A stretch of DNA of 64,000 nucleotides from Anaerosacchariphilus polymeriproducens (GTDB taxonomy: Bacteria > Bacillota > Clostridia > Lachnospirales > Lachnospiraceae). The notes beneath the pieces were generated by a model that made no database searches, was not told where the DNA came from, and saw only the letters and a program-made list of their open reading frames with translations. A program made the translations under genes and the position numbers. Below are positions 56,486 to 64,000 of this stretch, piece after piece. The stretch lies in the NCBI RefSeq assembly GCF_003363435.1, contig NZ_QRCT01000034.1:124001-188000 (forward strand), given 5' to 3'. Numbering within the stretch: position 1 is the first letter of the stretch; every line of letters starts with the position of its first letter.

Positions 56486-57436
56486 ATGAAATCAATTATT
56501 GTTTCGGAGAATGAGGCAGGACAACGTTTAAATAAGTTTCTTAATAAATATTTAAATGAAGCTCCTAACAGTTTTATTTATAAAATGCTACGTAAAAAAA
56601 ATATTACATTAAATGAAAAAAAGGCATCCGGAAGTGAGAAGCTTGAAAGAAATGATATTATTAAATTATTTCTTTCAGATGAAACGATAGATAAATTTTC
56701 TAATAATAAGTTTAAAAAAGTGCATGCAAATCTTAATATAATTTATGAAGATTCTCATGTACTTTTTGTAAATAAACCAGCAGGAATTTTATCTCAAAAG
56801 GCTAAGGATACGGATGTTTCTATTATAGAACATATATTGTCCTATTTAGTTGAAAGTAATCAATTAACTTTAAACGAGCTCCAAACCTTTAGACCTTCTA
56901 TTTGCAATAGGTTAGATAGAAATACCAGTGGATTTATGATAGCCGGTAAATCTTTATTAGGACTTCAAGTTATGAGTCGTATTATAAAAGATAGAACGGT
57001 ACAAAAGTTTTATCGAGCTATTGTAAAAGGAAATGTAAAAGAAGAAAAATATTTGAAAGGCTATTTGGTAAAAGAGGAAAAGTTAAATAAAGTTAATATT
57101 TATAGTAAGTCTATATCAAATTCTAAATATATTGAGACGAAATATATACCTGTTTATCATACAGAAGAGTACAGTATTTTAGAAGTAGAACTTATAACCG
57201 GCCGCTCCCATCAAATAAGAGCACATTTAGCATCTATAGGTCACCCTATCATAGGAGATGACAAATATGGTGATGCAAAAGTAAATTTATTTTATAAAAA
57301 ACATTCAGGTATAAATCATCAGTTACTACATTCTTATCGTATCGTTATACCTCAATTAGAAGAATTACCAAATCTTTCTAACAAAGAATTTATTGCAAAA
57401 GAACCTGAATATTTTGCACAATTTTATAAGAAATAA
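56486..57436 (+). CDS. RluA-family 23S rRNA-type pseudouridine synthase
   Basis: 316 residues. N-terminal S4-like domain (about 1-60: GQRLNKFLNKYLNEAP... then IYKMLRKKNITLN), then the catalytic domain with VNKPAGILSQ, the Asp in RLDRNTSGFMIAGK (about residue 152) and the GRSHQIRAHLASIGHPIIGD motif. RluA/C/D-type enzymes modify 23S rRNA or tRNA; which site is unknown. With the RsuA-type gene at 52.6 kb this operon has two rRNA pseudouridine synthases. Confidence 0.93.
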   Translation: MKSIIVSENEAGQRLNKFLNKYLNEAPNSFIYKMLRKKNITLNEKKASGSEKLERNDIIKLFLSDETIDKFSNNKFKKVHANLNIIYEDSHVLFVNKPAGILSQKAKDTDVSIIEHILSYLVESNQLTLNELQTFRPSICNRLDRNTSGFMIAGKSLLGLQVMSRIIKDRTVQKFYRAIVKGNVKEEKYLKGYLVKEEKLNKVNIYSKSISNSKYIETKYIPVYHTEEYSILEVELITGRSHQIRAHLASIGHPIIGDDKYGDAKVNLFYKKHSGINHQLLHSYRIVIPQLEELPNLSNKEFIAKEPEYFAQFYKK

Positions 57437-57455
57437 GAAAAGGAGTTAACCTAAG

Positions 57456-58064
57456 ATGAGATTATATTTAGTAAGACATGGAGAAACCGATTGGAATAAG
57501 AAAGGACTGATTCAAGGTTCCAGTGATATACCGTTAAACGAATATGGACGAGAATTAGCAAGAATTACTGCAAAAGCTTTAAGAGATATTAAATTTGATA
57601 AAGTTTATGCAAGTCCATATATAAGAGCTTATGAAACGGCTCAAATTTTATGTGAACATCATAAAATTCCTATTATAAAAGATTCTAGAATAAAAGAATT
57701 TAATTTTGGAAATTATGAAGGAAAATCCATAGAAATCTTAAGAACAGATAAAAGATATACAGAATTTTGGAAATGTTTTTCGAATCCGGAAGAATATGTA
57801 GCAAAAGATGGTGCTGAAACTTATGATGCATTTTTGATTAGAATAAAAAGTTTTATAGATGAAATCATCATTCCTAATCAGAATGATTCTGATAACATAT
57901 TAGTTGCAGCACATGGTGCAGTCATACGTGGTTTTTTATATTACATAAAAAAAGAAAGCTTAAAGAATTTATGGAATACACATCAAAAAAATTGTTCTGT
58001 TAATATTATTGATGTAAGAAATGATACATTTACATTAATGGAAGAAGGAAAATTATTTTATTAG
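57456..58064 (+). CDS. Histidine phosphatase family protein (phosphoglycerate mutase-like)
   Basis: 202 residues. The catalytic LVRHGETDWN (RHG, residues 5-14), the second-arginine region YASPYIRAYETAQ, the acid residue in FNFGNYEGK and the second histidine AAHGAVIRG are all present. It uses a phosphohistidine intermediate. It is likely a broad-specificity phosphatase such as PhoE/CobC type rather than a glycolytic mutase. AAAGGAG lies 11 bases upstream. It is followed by recU after 19 bases. Confidence 0.9.
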   Translation: MRLYLVRHGETDWNKKGLIQGSSDIPLNEYGRELARITAKALRDIKFDKVYASPYIRAYETAQILCEHHKIPIIKDSRIKEFNFGNYEGKSIEILRTDKRYTEFWKCFSNPEEYVAKDGAETYDAFLIRIKSFIDEIIIPNQNDSDNILVAAHGAVIRGFLYYIKKESLKNLWNTHQKNCSVNIIDVRNDTFTLMEEGKLFY

Positions 58065-58083
58065 AATATAAGTAGGAGGTCAT

Positions 58084-58617
58084 ATGCCAACTTGGAATTC
58101 AAGAGGTCTTAGAGGATCTCACCTTGAAGAAATTATAAATCGGACAAATCAAAAATACAAAGAAAATAATCTGGCACTAATTCAGAAAGTACCAACACCG
58201 ATCACTCCTGTTAAGATAGATTCAAAAAGCAGACATATTACCTTAGCATATTTTGACCAGAAAAGCACCATTGATTACATAGGAGCTGTACAGGGACTTC
58301 CTGTATGCTTTGATGCAAAAGAATGTGCTGTTGATACTTTTTCACTTCAAAATATACATGAACATCAAGTTGAATTTATGGAAAAATTCGAACAGCAAGA
58401 AGGAATTTCTTTTCTGCTGATTTACTATTCACATAAAAATATCTTTTGCTATTTAACATTTAAAAAATTAAATGAGTTTTGGAAAAGAGGAAAAAACGGT
58501 GGAAGAAAGAGCTTTCGGTTTGATGAATTAAACGCTGATTATCTTTTTGAATCCAGTAACGGTTATTTTATACCTTATCTTGAGTTTTTACAAAAGGATT
58601 TAGATTCAAGGGATTGA
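58084..58617 (+). CDS. recU: Holliday junction resolvase RecU
   Basis: 177 residues. Family motifs are clear: NSRGLRGSHLEEIINRTNQK, LIQKVPTPITPVKID, the catalytic core YIGAVQGLPVCFDAKEC with the Asp, Lys and Glu of the nuclease site, and NIHEHQVEFM. It resolves Holliday junctions in Gram-positive bacteria and helps chromosome segregation. In Bacillus it sits beside the penicillin-binding protein gene; here it ends an unrelated operon. Its last codon and stop overlap the his -35 box. Confidence 0.95.
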   Translation: MPTWNSRGLRGSHLEEIINRTNQKYKENNLALIQKVPTPITPVKIDSKSRHITLAYFDQKSTIDYIGAVQGLPVCFDAKECAVDTFSLQNIHEHQVEFMEKFEQQEGISFLLIYYSHKNIFCYLTFKKLNEFWKRGKNGGRKSFRFDELNADYLFESSNGYFIPYLEFLQKDLDSRD

Positions 58618-58642
58618 CATTCTATAGAGGTTATCATATACT
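58614..58642 (+). promoter_or_regulatory. Promoter of the histidine operon
   Basis: TTGACA (58614-58619), 17-bp spacer, TATACT (58637-58642), a near-consensus promoter. The leader of about 65 bases has a small hairpin, GCTACC (58658-58663) with GGTAGC, and then TTTACT/AGTAAA just before AAAGGAG. There is no T-box or His-rich leader peptide. Confidence 0.85.
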
Positions 58643-58713
58643 TAAGTAAGTTTAGTTTGCTACCTCTCTAATATGGTAGCGATTTACTATAATAAAGTAA
58701 AGGAGCTAAAATT

Positions 58714-59964
58714 ATGAAATTGTTACACACACCAGAAGGTGTTAGAGACATTTATAATGGAGAATGTGAAAAAAAGAATAAATTGCAAGAAAACTTGCAC
58801 AATACATTGAAGAAGTATGGATATCATCCAATACAAACACCAACTTTTGAATTTTTTGATGTTTTTAATCACGAAGTCGGAACTATCCCTTCAAAAGATT
58901 TATTCAAGTTTTTTGATCGTGAGGGAAATACCCTGGTTTTAAGACCAGATATTACCCCTTCTATTGCAAGAGCTGCTTCTAAATATTTTATGGATGAAAA
59001 AATTCCAATTCGACTTTCGTATATGGGAAACACGTTTATTAACAATTCTAGTTATCAGGGAAGATTGAAAGAATCAACACAATTAGGTGCTGAACTAATT
59101 GGAGATAGTTCCGTTGATGCTGATACAGAAATAATCGTTTTAGTTATCGAATTATTGTTGACTGCAGGATTAAAAGATTTTCAAGTTAGTATAGGACAGG
59201 TGGATTTTTTTAAAAGTTTAATTAAGGAAGCTAATTTTGATGAAGAAACGGAAGAAAATTTGCGTGAATATATAACTAATAAAAATATATTTGGAGTAGA
59301 AGAAATTTTATCGATACCCGAATTTAGTAGCGAATTAAAGGAAATTTTCTTAAAAATGACCCACTTATTTGGTTCAATAGAGGTCGTATCAGAAGCGAAA
59401 CGACTTACTACAAACGAAGGAGCAATAAATGCACTTCAAAGACTTGAAAAAATTTATGAAGTACTTAGTTTTTATGGGTTTGAACAATATGTCTCTTTTG
59501 ACTTAAGTATGTTGAATAGTTATCAATATTATACAGGTGTAATATTTAGAGCATTTACCTTTGGAACCGGTGATGCAGTTGTGAAAGGCGGAAGATATGA
59601 TCAACTGATGGCGCGTTTTGGAAAAAATTCACCATCCATTGGATTTGCTGTAGTAATTGATCAGTTGATGAATGCATTAGCAAGGCAAAAAATAGATATC
59701 CCAATTGAGAAAAATACTACTTTAATTGTTTATACAGAAAATATGAGACAAAATGCCATACATTTAGCTATGAATCTACGTAAAAAAAGTTGTAATGTAG
59801 AACTCATTCTTATGGATTATAATAATGAAACTGATATTTATGAAGATTATGCTTTAAAAAATCATATTCAAGAAATTTTGATAATTAATAATAATAAAGT
59901 TAAGAAAATTAATATAGAAGAAAAACATATACAAGAATTAACGATGGAAGATTTATTATATTAG
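58714..59964 (+). CDS. hisZ: ATP phosphoribosyltransferase regulatory subunit HisZ
   Basis: 416 residues. A catalytically inactive relative of histidyl-tRNA ligase that forms a hetero-octamer with short HisG. Class II ligase features are GVRDIY, the motif-2 region LVLRPDITPSIARA and the motif-3-like FGTGDAVVKGGRYDQLMARF. It is not HisS: its signature HisA-tRNA-binding sequences are lacking, and it is first in a his operon with a 211-residue HisG. AAAGGAG lies 8 bases before the ATG. Confidence 0.93.
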   Translation: MKLLHTPEGVRDIYNGECEKKNKLQENLHNTLKKYGYHPIQTPTFEFFDVFNHEVGTIPSKDLFKFFDREGNTLVLRPDITPSIARAASKYFMDEKIPIRLSYMGNTFINNSSYQGRLKESTQLGAELIGDSSVDADTEIIVLVIELLLTAGLKDFQVSIGQVDFFKSLIKEANFDEETEENLREYITNKNIFGVEEILSIPEFSSELKEIFLKMTHLFGSIEVVSEAKRLTTNEGAINALQRLEKIYEVLSFYGFEQYVSFDLSMLNSYQYYTGVIFRAFTFGTGDAVVKGGRYDQLMARFGKNSPSIGFAVVIDQLMNALARQKIDIPIEKNTTLIVYTENMRQNAIHLAMNLRKKSCNVELILMDYNNETDIYEDYALKNHIQEILIINNNKVKKINIEEKHIQELTMEDLLY

Positions 59965-59978
59965 AAAGGTGATTAGAT

Positions 59979-60614
59979 ATGAGATATTTAACTTTCGCCC
60001 TGGGAAAAGGACGTTTAGCCAAAAAGACATTAGAACTCTTTGAACAAATTGGTATCACTTGTGAAGAAATGAAAGAAAAGGATTCTAGAAAGTTAATTTT
60101 TGTAAATGAAGAATTAAAATTAAAATTTTTCTTATCAAAAGGTCCGGATGTGCCGACCTATGTAGAATATGGTGCAGCTGATATAGGTATTGTTGGAAAA
60201 GATACGTTATTGGAAGAAGGCAGAAAATTATATGAAGTATTAGATCTGGAATTTGGAAACTGTCGTATGTGTGTCTGTGGTCCGGAAACAGCAAAAGATT
60301 TGCTGCAGCATCATGAGTTGATTCGAGTTGCTACCAAGTATCCTAACATTGCAAAAGATTACTTTTATAATAAAAAACATCAAACAGTAGAAATTATTAA
60401 ATTAAATGGATCCATTGAACTAGCGCCTATAGTGGGATTATCAGAAGTAATTGTTGATATAGTAGAAACGGGATCGACCTTACGTGAAAATGGATTAAAT
60501 GTATTAGAGGAGATATGTCCTCTTTCTGCACGTATGGTAGTGAATCAGGTAAGCATGAGAATGGAAAATGAGAGAATTACCAATTTAATCCACGCATTAA
60601 AACAGGTATTATAG
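59979..60614 (+). CDS. hisG: ATP phosphoribosyltransferase catalytic subunit (short form)
   Basis: 211 residues, the short form that needs HisZ. It starts histidine synthesis by joining ATP and PRPP. Motifs: [18 protein letters not shown] at the N-terminus, [17 protein letters not shown] and the PRPP-binding region [18 protein letters not shown]. It lacks the C-terminal regulatory domain of the long form, so feedback control passes through HisZ. AAAGG precedes the ATG, and hisD follows after 18 bases. Confidence 0.96.
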   Translation: MRYLTFALGKGRLAKKTLELFEQIGITCEEMKEKDSRKLIFVNEELKLKFFLSKGPDVPTYVEYGAADIGIVGKDTLLEEGRKLYEVLDLEFGNCRMCVCGPETAKDLLQHHELIRVATKYPNIAKDYFYNKKHQTVEIIKLNGSIELAPIVGLSEVIVDIVETGSTLRENGLNVLEEICPLSARMVVNQVSMRMENERITNLIHALKQVL

Positions 60615-60632
60615 AATAGAGGAGTGAAATCT

Positions 60633-61925
60633 ATGAAGACCCTAAAAATTAATCGAGATACCATTCAGAATCTCTTGTCAGATTTGCTGAAAAGAAGCCC
60701 AAACAGTTATAAAGAGTATGAAGACGCTGTAGCTGATATAATTAAAAATGTTCAAAATGAAGGAGATAAAGCAGTCTTTGAGTATGCTTATAAATTTGAC
60801 CAGGCTCAAATAAATAAAAATAATATTAAAGTGTCGGATATGGAAATCAAGGAAGCTTATAATCAAATTGATTCAACATTATTAGAAGTAATTCAAAAAG
60901 CAAAAAAAAATATTCGTGAGTTTCATGAAAAGCAACGTCAATATAGTTGGTTTGACAGTAAACCAGATGGTAGTATTCTAGGACAAAAGGTAACTCCAAT
61001 CAAAACTGCCGGAGTTTATGTACCTGGCGGTAAAGCAGTTTATCCTTCTTCCGTGCTTATGAATGTTATGCCTGCCAAAGTTGCAGGAGTCAAAAAGATA
61101 GTAATGACTACTCCTTGTAATAAAGAAGGAAAAATAAATCCTAATACTTTAGTTGCTGCTAAGGAAGCAGGTGTAGATGAAATCTATAAAACCGGAGGAG
61201 CACAAGCAATTGCGGCATTAGCTTACGGAACTGAGTCAATTCCAAAAGTTGATAAAATAGTAGGACCCGGAAACATTTATGTAGCCTTAGCCAAAAAAGC
61301 AGTTTATGGAAATGTAGGGATAGATTCGATTGCAGGTCCCAGTGAAATCCTTGTACTTGCAGATGAAACTGCGAATCCACGTTATGTTGCTGCCGATTTA
61401 TTATCACAAGCAGAACATGATGAATTAGCCTCTGCAATCTTAGTTACTACTAGTGAAATTTTAGCGGAACAAGTTAAGAAAGAGATAGGCATATTTTTAA
61501 AACAATTATCAAGGAAAACTATATTAGAAAAATCTATAGAAAATTATGGATATATATTGATAGCTGAAAATTTAGATGAAGCAATTCAAGTTACAAATGA
61601 GATTGCTTCTGAACATCTTGAAATTGTAACTAAGGATCCATTTCAAGTCATGACGAAAATTGAAAATGCAGGAGCTATTTTCTTAGGAGAATATAGCAGT
61701 GAACCACTAGGAGATTATTTTGCAGGACCGAATCATGTATTACCAACGAATGGAACTGCCAAATTTTTTTCACCCTTAAGTGTAGATGATTTTATTAAAA
61801 AATCTAGTATTATATCATTCTCTAAAGAATCACTGGAACCGATACATGAAGATATTATTAAATTTGCCGAAGCAGAACAATTAACGGCACATGCGAATTC
61901 TATAAAAGTAAGATTTGAAAAATAA
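60633..61925 (+). CDS. hisD: Histidinol dehydrogenase
   Basis: 430 residues from ATG 60633, preferred over a GTG three codons earlier because GAGGAG (60618-60623) lies 9 bases before it. It performs the last two steps, histidinol to histidine, with zinc and NAD. Motifs: GVYVPGGKAVYPSSVLM, YKTGGAQAIAALAYGT, the PGNIYVALAKK stretch, GPSEILVLAD, AEHDELASAILVTT and a GPNHVLPTNGTAKFFSPLS segment. All the expected catalytic stretches are present. hisB follows 27 bases later. Confidence 0.97.
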   Translation: MKTLKINRDTIQNLLSDLLKRSPNSYKEYEDAVADIIKNVQNEGDKAVFEYAYKFDQAQINKNNIKVSDMEIKEAYNQIDSTLLEVIQKAKKNIREFHEKQRQYSWFDSKPDGSILGQKVTPIKTAGVYVPGGKAVYPSSVLMNVMPAKVAGVKKIVMTTPCNKEGKINPNTLVAAKEAGVDEIYKTGGAQAIAALAYGTESIPKVDKIVGPGNIYVALAKKAVYGNVGIDSIAGPSEILVLADETANPRYVAADLLSQAEHDELASAILVTTSEILAEQVKKEIGIFLKQLSRKTILEKSIENYGYILIAENLDEAIQVTNEIASEHLEIVTKDPFQVMTKIENAGAIFLGEYSSEPLGDYFAGPNHVLPTNGTAKFFSPLSVDDFIKKSSIISFSKESLEPIHEDIIKFAEAEQLTAHANSIKVRFEK

Positions 61926-61952
61926 TAATTATCTTAGAACTGGAGGATACTT

Positions 61953-62540
61953 ATGGAAAGAACCGGACATGTAGTACGAAAAACCAAGGAAACGGAAATA
62001 ACTTTAACATTAAATTTAGATGGAGCTGGAATTTATCAAATTGATACAGGAATCGGTTTTTTTGATCATATGTTGGAAGGATTTACGAGACATGGCTTAT
62101 TCGACTTAGATTTAAAAGCAAATGGAGATTTAATAGTTGATAGTCATCATACAATTGAAGATACGGGAATTGTCTTAGGGGAAGCTATTAAAAAAGCGGT
62201 TGGAGATAAAAAAGGCATCAAACGTTTTGGAAGTGTGATCCTTCCAATGGATGAGTGTTTAGTTTTGTGTTCTATCGATTTGTCGGGGAGACCTTATTTT
62301 GTCTATGATGTTGAATTAACAACTGACCGTGTAGGGTATATGGACACAGAAATGGTCAAAGAGTTCTTTTATTCCATTTCTTATTCAGCCGGTATGAACT
62401 TACATTTCAAAATGCTTACACCTGGGAATAATCATCATATGATAGAAGCTATTTTTAAAAGCTTTGCAAAAGCCCTTGATCAGGCAGTTATAATAGATTC
62501 GAGAATAGATGATGTTCTTTCTACAAAAGGAACTCTCTAA
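61953..62540 (+). CDS. hisB: Imidazoleglycerol-phosphate dehydratase
   Basis: 195 residues, the monofunctional form without the phosphatase half. It dehydrates imidazole glycerol phosphate. The manganese-binding motifs are [30 protein letters not shown] and [19 protein letters not shown]. The first residues [16 protein letters not shown] are typical. GGAGG lies 7 bases before the ATG. hisIE follows after 17 bases. Confidence 0.97.
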   Translation: MERTGHVVRKTKETEITLTLNLDGAGIYQIDTGIGFFDHMLEGFTRHGLFDLDLKANGDLIVDSHHTIEDTGIVLGEAIKKAVGDKKGIKRFGSVILPMDECLVLCSIDLSGRPYFVYDVELTTDRVGYMDTEMVKEFFYSISYSAGMNLHFKMLTPGNNHHMIEAIFKSFAKALDQAVIIDSRIDDVLSTKGTL

Positions 62541-62557
62541 CTAGAAAAGGAGACTTT

Positions 62558-63841
62558 ATGAATTATAAAAAATTAGTTGCATGTATTTATATCTTAAATG
62601 GGAAAGCAGTAAAAGGTTTTGAGGCAGGAAAGTTAATTGATGAAAATCCAATAGAACTTGCTCATAATTATAGTGACAATGGGGCAGATGAAATTTTGAT
62701 TTTCAATTTATCTAATACAGATACTGCGCATGAACAAACGATCAGTATTATTAAACAAATAACTCAAATTGTAGATATTCCGGTTTTATCAGGTGGTCAT
62801 ATTAATAAAATGGAAGATGTAAAGAAATTACTTTATGCAGGATGCTCAAAAGCTATTCTAAATTTTAATAAGCCTGAAAATGTTAAATTGCTGGAAGAGG
62901 TGTCCAAGCGTTTCGGTAAAGATAAAATTGCCTGCGCAGTCGATTACTCAGATTTGCTGGAAAGCAAAGAGAATATGTTAATAAATTACGCAAGTGAGAT
63001 TTTTTTATTTAATATTGAATTATTAGAAGATTTAAAAAAAGATATAACATTACCGGTAATTCCTGTTATGAAATACAACTCTTTGGAGGAAATGAGATTA
63101 TATTTAAAAAATACGATTGTATCAGGTGTTGCTAATACCAATATGGATAATTTGGGATTAGACTATATGGAATTAAAAAAGAAATTTCAAGAAGATAATA
63201 TTCCTATGAACATTTTAAAGTCAAAAATTGCATGGACAGATTTCAAACTAAATTCAGATGGAATGATACCGGTTATTGTTCAAGATTACAAAACCGATGA
63301 AGTACTGATGCTGGCTTATATGAATGAAGAAGCTTTTCAGAAGACACTCTCATGTGGAAAAATGACATACTGGAGTAGAAGCCGCAATGAATTATGGACG
63401 AAAGGAGACACCTCCGGTCACGTACAATATGTGAAGGAATTATTACTTGATTGTGATAATGATACCATTTTAGCAAAAGTATCACAGGTAGGTGTTGCTT
63501 GTCACACGGGTAATAAAACTTGTTTTTTCCAAGAAATTATGAAAAAAGAAGGACAGACAGCAAATCCTTTAAAAGTATTTGAAGAAGTATATAAAGTAAT
63601 ACAAGATCGTAAATCAAATCCAAAAGAAGGCTCTTATACAAATTATTTATTTGATAAAGGGATTGATAAAATTCTGAAAAAGCTAGGAGAAGAAGCTACA
63701 GAAATAGTTATAGCTGCAAAAAATCCAGATGCTGAAGAAATTAAATACGAAATTTCAGATTTCTTATATCACGCAATGGTTCTTATGGTTGAAAAGGAAA
63801 TTTCTTGGGAGGACATAACCAAAGAATTAGCAACAAGATAA
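62558..63841 (+). CDS. hisIE: HisIE with an extra N-terminal HisA/HisF-like domain
   Basis: 427 residues, twice the size of usual HisIE. Residues 1-220 form a (beta/alpha)-barrel like HisA/HisF ([38 protein letters not shown]), but the catalytic Asp positions are not conserved, so it is probably not a working isomerase. Residues 225-325 are HisI, phosphoribosyl-AMP cyclohydrolase, with [17 protein letters not shown] and the zinc Cys/His in [11 protein letters not shown]. Residues 330-427 are HisE, phosphoribosyl-ATP pyrophosphatase ([15 protein letters not shown]). The same architecture is known from Lachnospiraceae. Confidence 0.92.
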   Translation: MNYKKLVACIYILNGKAVKGFEAGKLIDENPIELAHNYSDNGADEILIFNLSNTDTAHEQTISIIKQITQIVDIPVLSGGHINKMEDVKKLLYAGCSKAILNFNKPENVKLLEEVSKRFGKDKIACAVDYSDLLESKENMLINYASEIFLFNIELLEDLKKDITLPVIPVMKYNSLEEMRLYLKNTIVSGVANTNMDNLGLDYMELKKKFQEDNIPMNILKSKIAWTDFKLNSDGMIPVIVQDYKTDEVLMLAYMNEEAFQKTLSCGKMTYWSRSRNELWTKGDTSGHVQYVKELLLDCDNDTILAKVSQVGVACHTGNKTCFFQEIMKKEGQTANPLKVFEEVYKVIQDRKSNPKEGSYTNYLFDKGIDKILKKLGEEATEIVIAAKNPDAEEIKYEISDFLYHAMVLMVEKEISWEDITKELATR

Positions 63842-63952
63842 ACTTAAAAGTATCTAATCGCCTAATAATAAAGGAACAGGAGTTAAATAAGCATTTGATG
63901 AGCGGATATTCGACGATTGGCTTATGAATTTTCATAATATGCTTTCTCAGAT

Positions 63953-63985
63953 TGACACAATTACATTTATTTTGTAAGATACAAT
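63953..63985 (+). promoter_or_regulatory. Promoter at the end of the window, probably for a gene beyond it
   Basis: TTGACA (63953-63958), 16-bp spacer, TAAGAT (63975-63980). It is overlapped by TTGTA-AGA-TACAA, an inverted repeat at 63973-63985. The last 160 bases of the window hold no supported gene. Confidence 0.45.
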
Positions 63986-64000
63986 AGATGTGAATCAAAT

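Noticed and set aside
63783-63998. A 71-residue minus-strand open frame at the window end
   Set aside because: It overlaps the end of hisIE antisense, has no ribosome-binding site, and its composition is not protein-like.
1-64000. tRNA or rRNA genes, CRISPR arrays, insertion sequences, prophage genes, replication origin
   Set aside because: I looked for cloverleaf-like runs, regularly spaced repeats, transposase or integrase motifs and DnaA-box clusters and found nothing I could support.

Overview
The window is AT-rich DNA from a low-GC, endospore-forming Gram-positive anaerobe, most likely class Clostridia and probably family Lachnospiraceae. The indications are a SpoIID-type protein, a YlbJ-type sporulation membrane protein, a T-box leader before pheST, Rex, a short HisG paired with HisZ, a Re-type citrate synthase candidate beside NADP-isocitrate dehydrogenase, and strong GGAGG ribosome-binding sites with many TTG starts. 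I see no tRNA, rRNA, CRISPR array, insertion sequence or prophage gene. The region looks like ordinary chromosome with a few accessory patches.

Layout. 0-5.2 kb: the 3' part of an ATP-type PEP carboxykinase, a 6S-RNA-like ncRNA with its own promoter and terminator, a SpoIID-like protein and a YihY-type membrane protein. 5.2-10.5 kb: Phe T-box, pheS, pheT, queA and a small PilZ protein. 10.5-14 kb, minus strand: aromatic operon aroF (DAHP synthase), prephenate dehydrogenase, aroA, sharing a bidirectional terminator with the PilZ gene. 14.3-21.5 kb: an EF-G-like GTPase, a large MalT-like LuxR regulator and leuS. 21.5-22.8 kb: four small genes of unknown function, including a Cys/Gly-rich protein. 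22.9-25 kb: an HD-GYP protein with a degenerate receiver and a cytoplasmic subtilisin-like protease. 25-28.4 kb: candidate (Re)-citrate synthase, GntR regulator and icd behind twin palindromic operators. 28.4-35 kb: ABC-F, rex, a coiled-coil protein, nnr, alr and a MazF-type toxin without a visible antitoxin.

35-38.2 kb: yebC, a zinc-ribbon/CFI-box protein and metY, preceded by a structured 330-bp gap. 38.4-43 kb: a MarR regulator and an asymmetric heterodimeric ABC exporter. 43-47.2 kb: ylbJ-like (minus), a WYL regulator, an MmcQ/YjbR protein and an antibiotic-resistance-type ABC-F gene behind a hairpin-rich leader. 47.2-52.5 kb: YfhO-type membrane protein, pepD and an M23 peptidase. 52.6-58.6 kb: a tightly packed run of rsuA-type synthase, HAD phosphatase, YgiQ radical SAM protein, a membrane protein, an RluA-type synthase, a histidine phosphatase and recU. 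58.7-63.8 kb: histidine operon hisZ-hisG-hisD-hisB-hisIE, where hisIE carries an extra N-terminal HisA/HisF-like domain.

Together the genes supply aromatic amino acids, histidine, methionine/cysteine and the 2-oxoglutarate precursor of glutamate, charge Phe and Leu tRNAs, sense redox state (Rex) and repair damaged NAD(P)H (Nnr). No single obviously new multi-gene system stands out. The best candidates for undescribed biology are the small-gene patch at 21.5-22.8 kb and the structured leaders at 34.9-35.2 kb and 45.5-45.7 kb.
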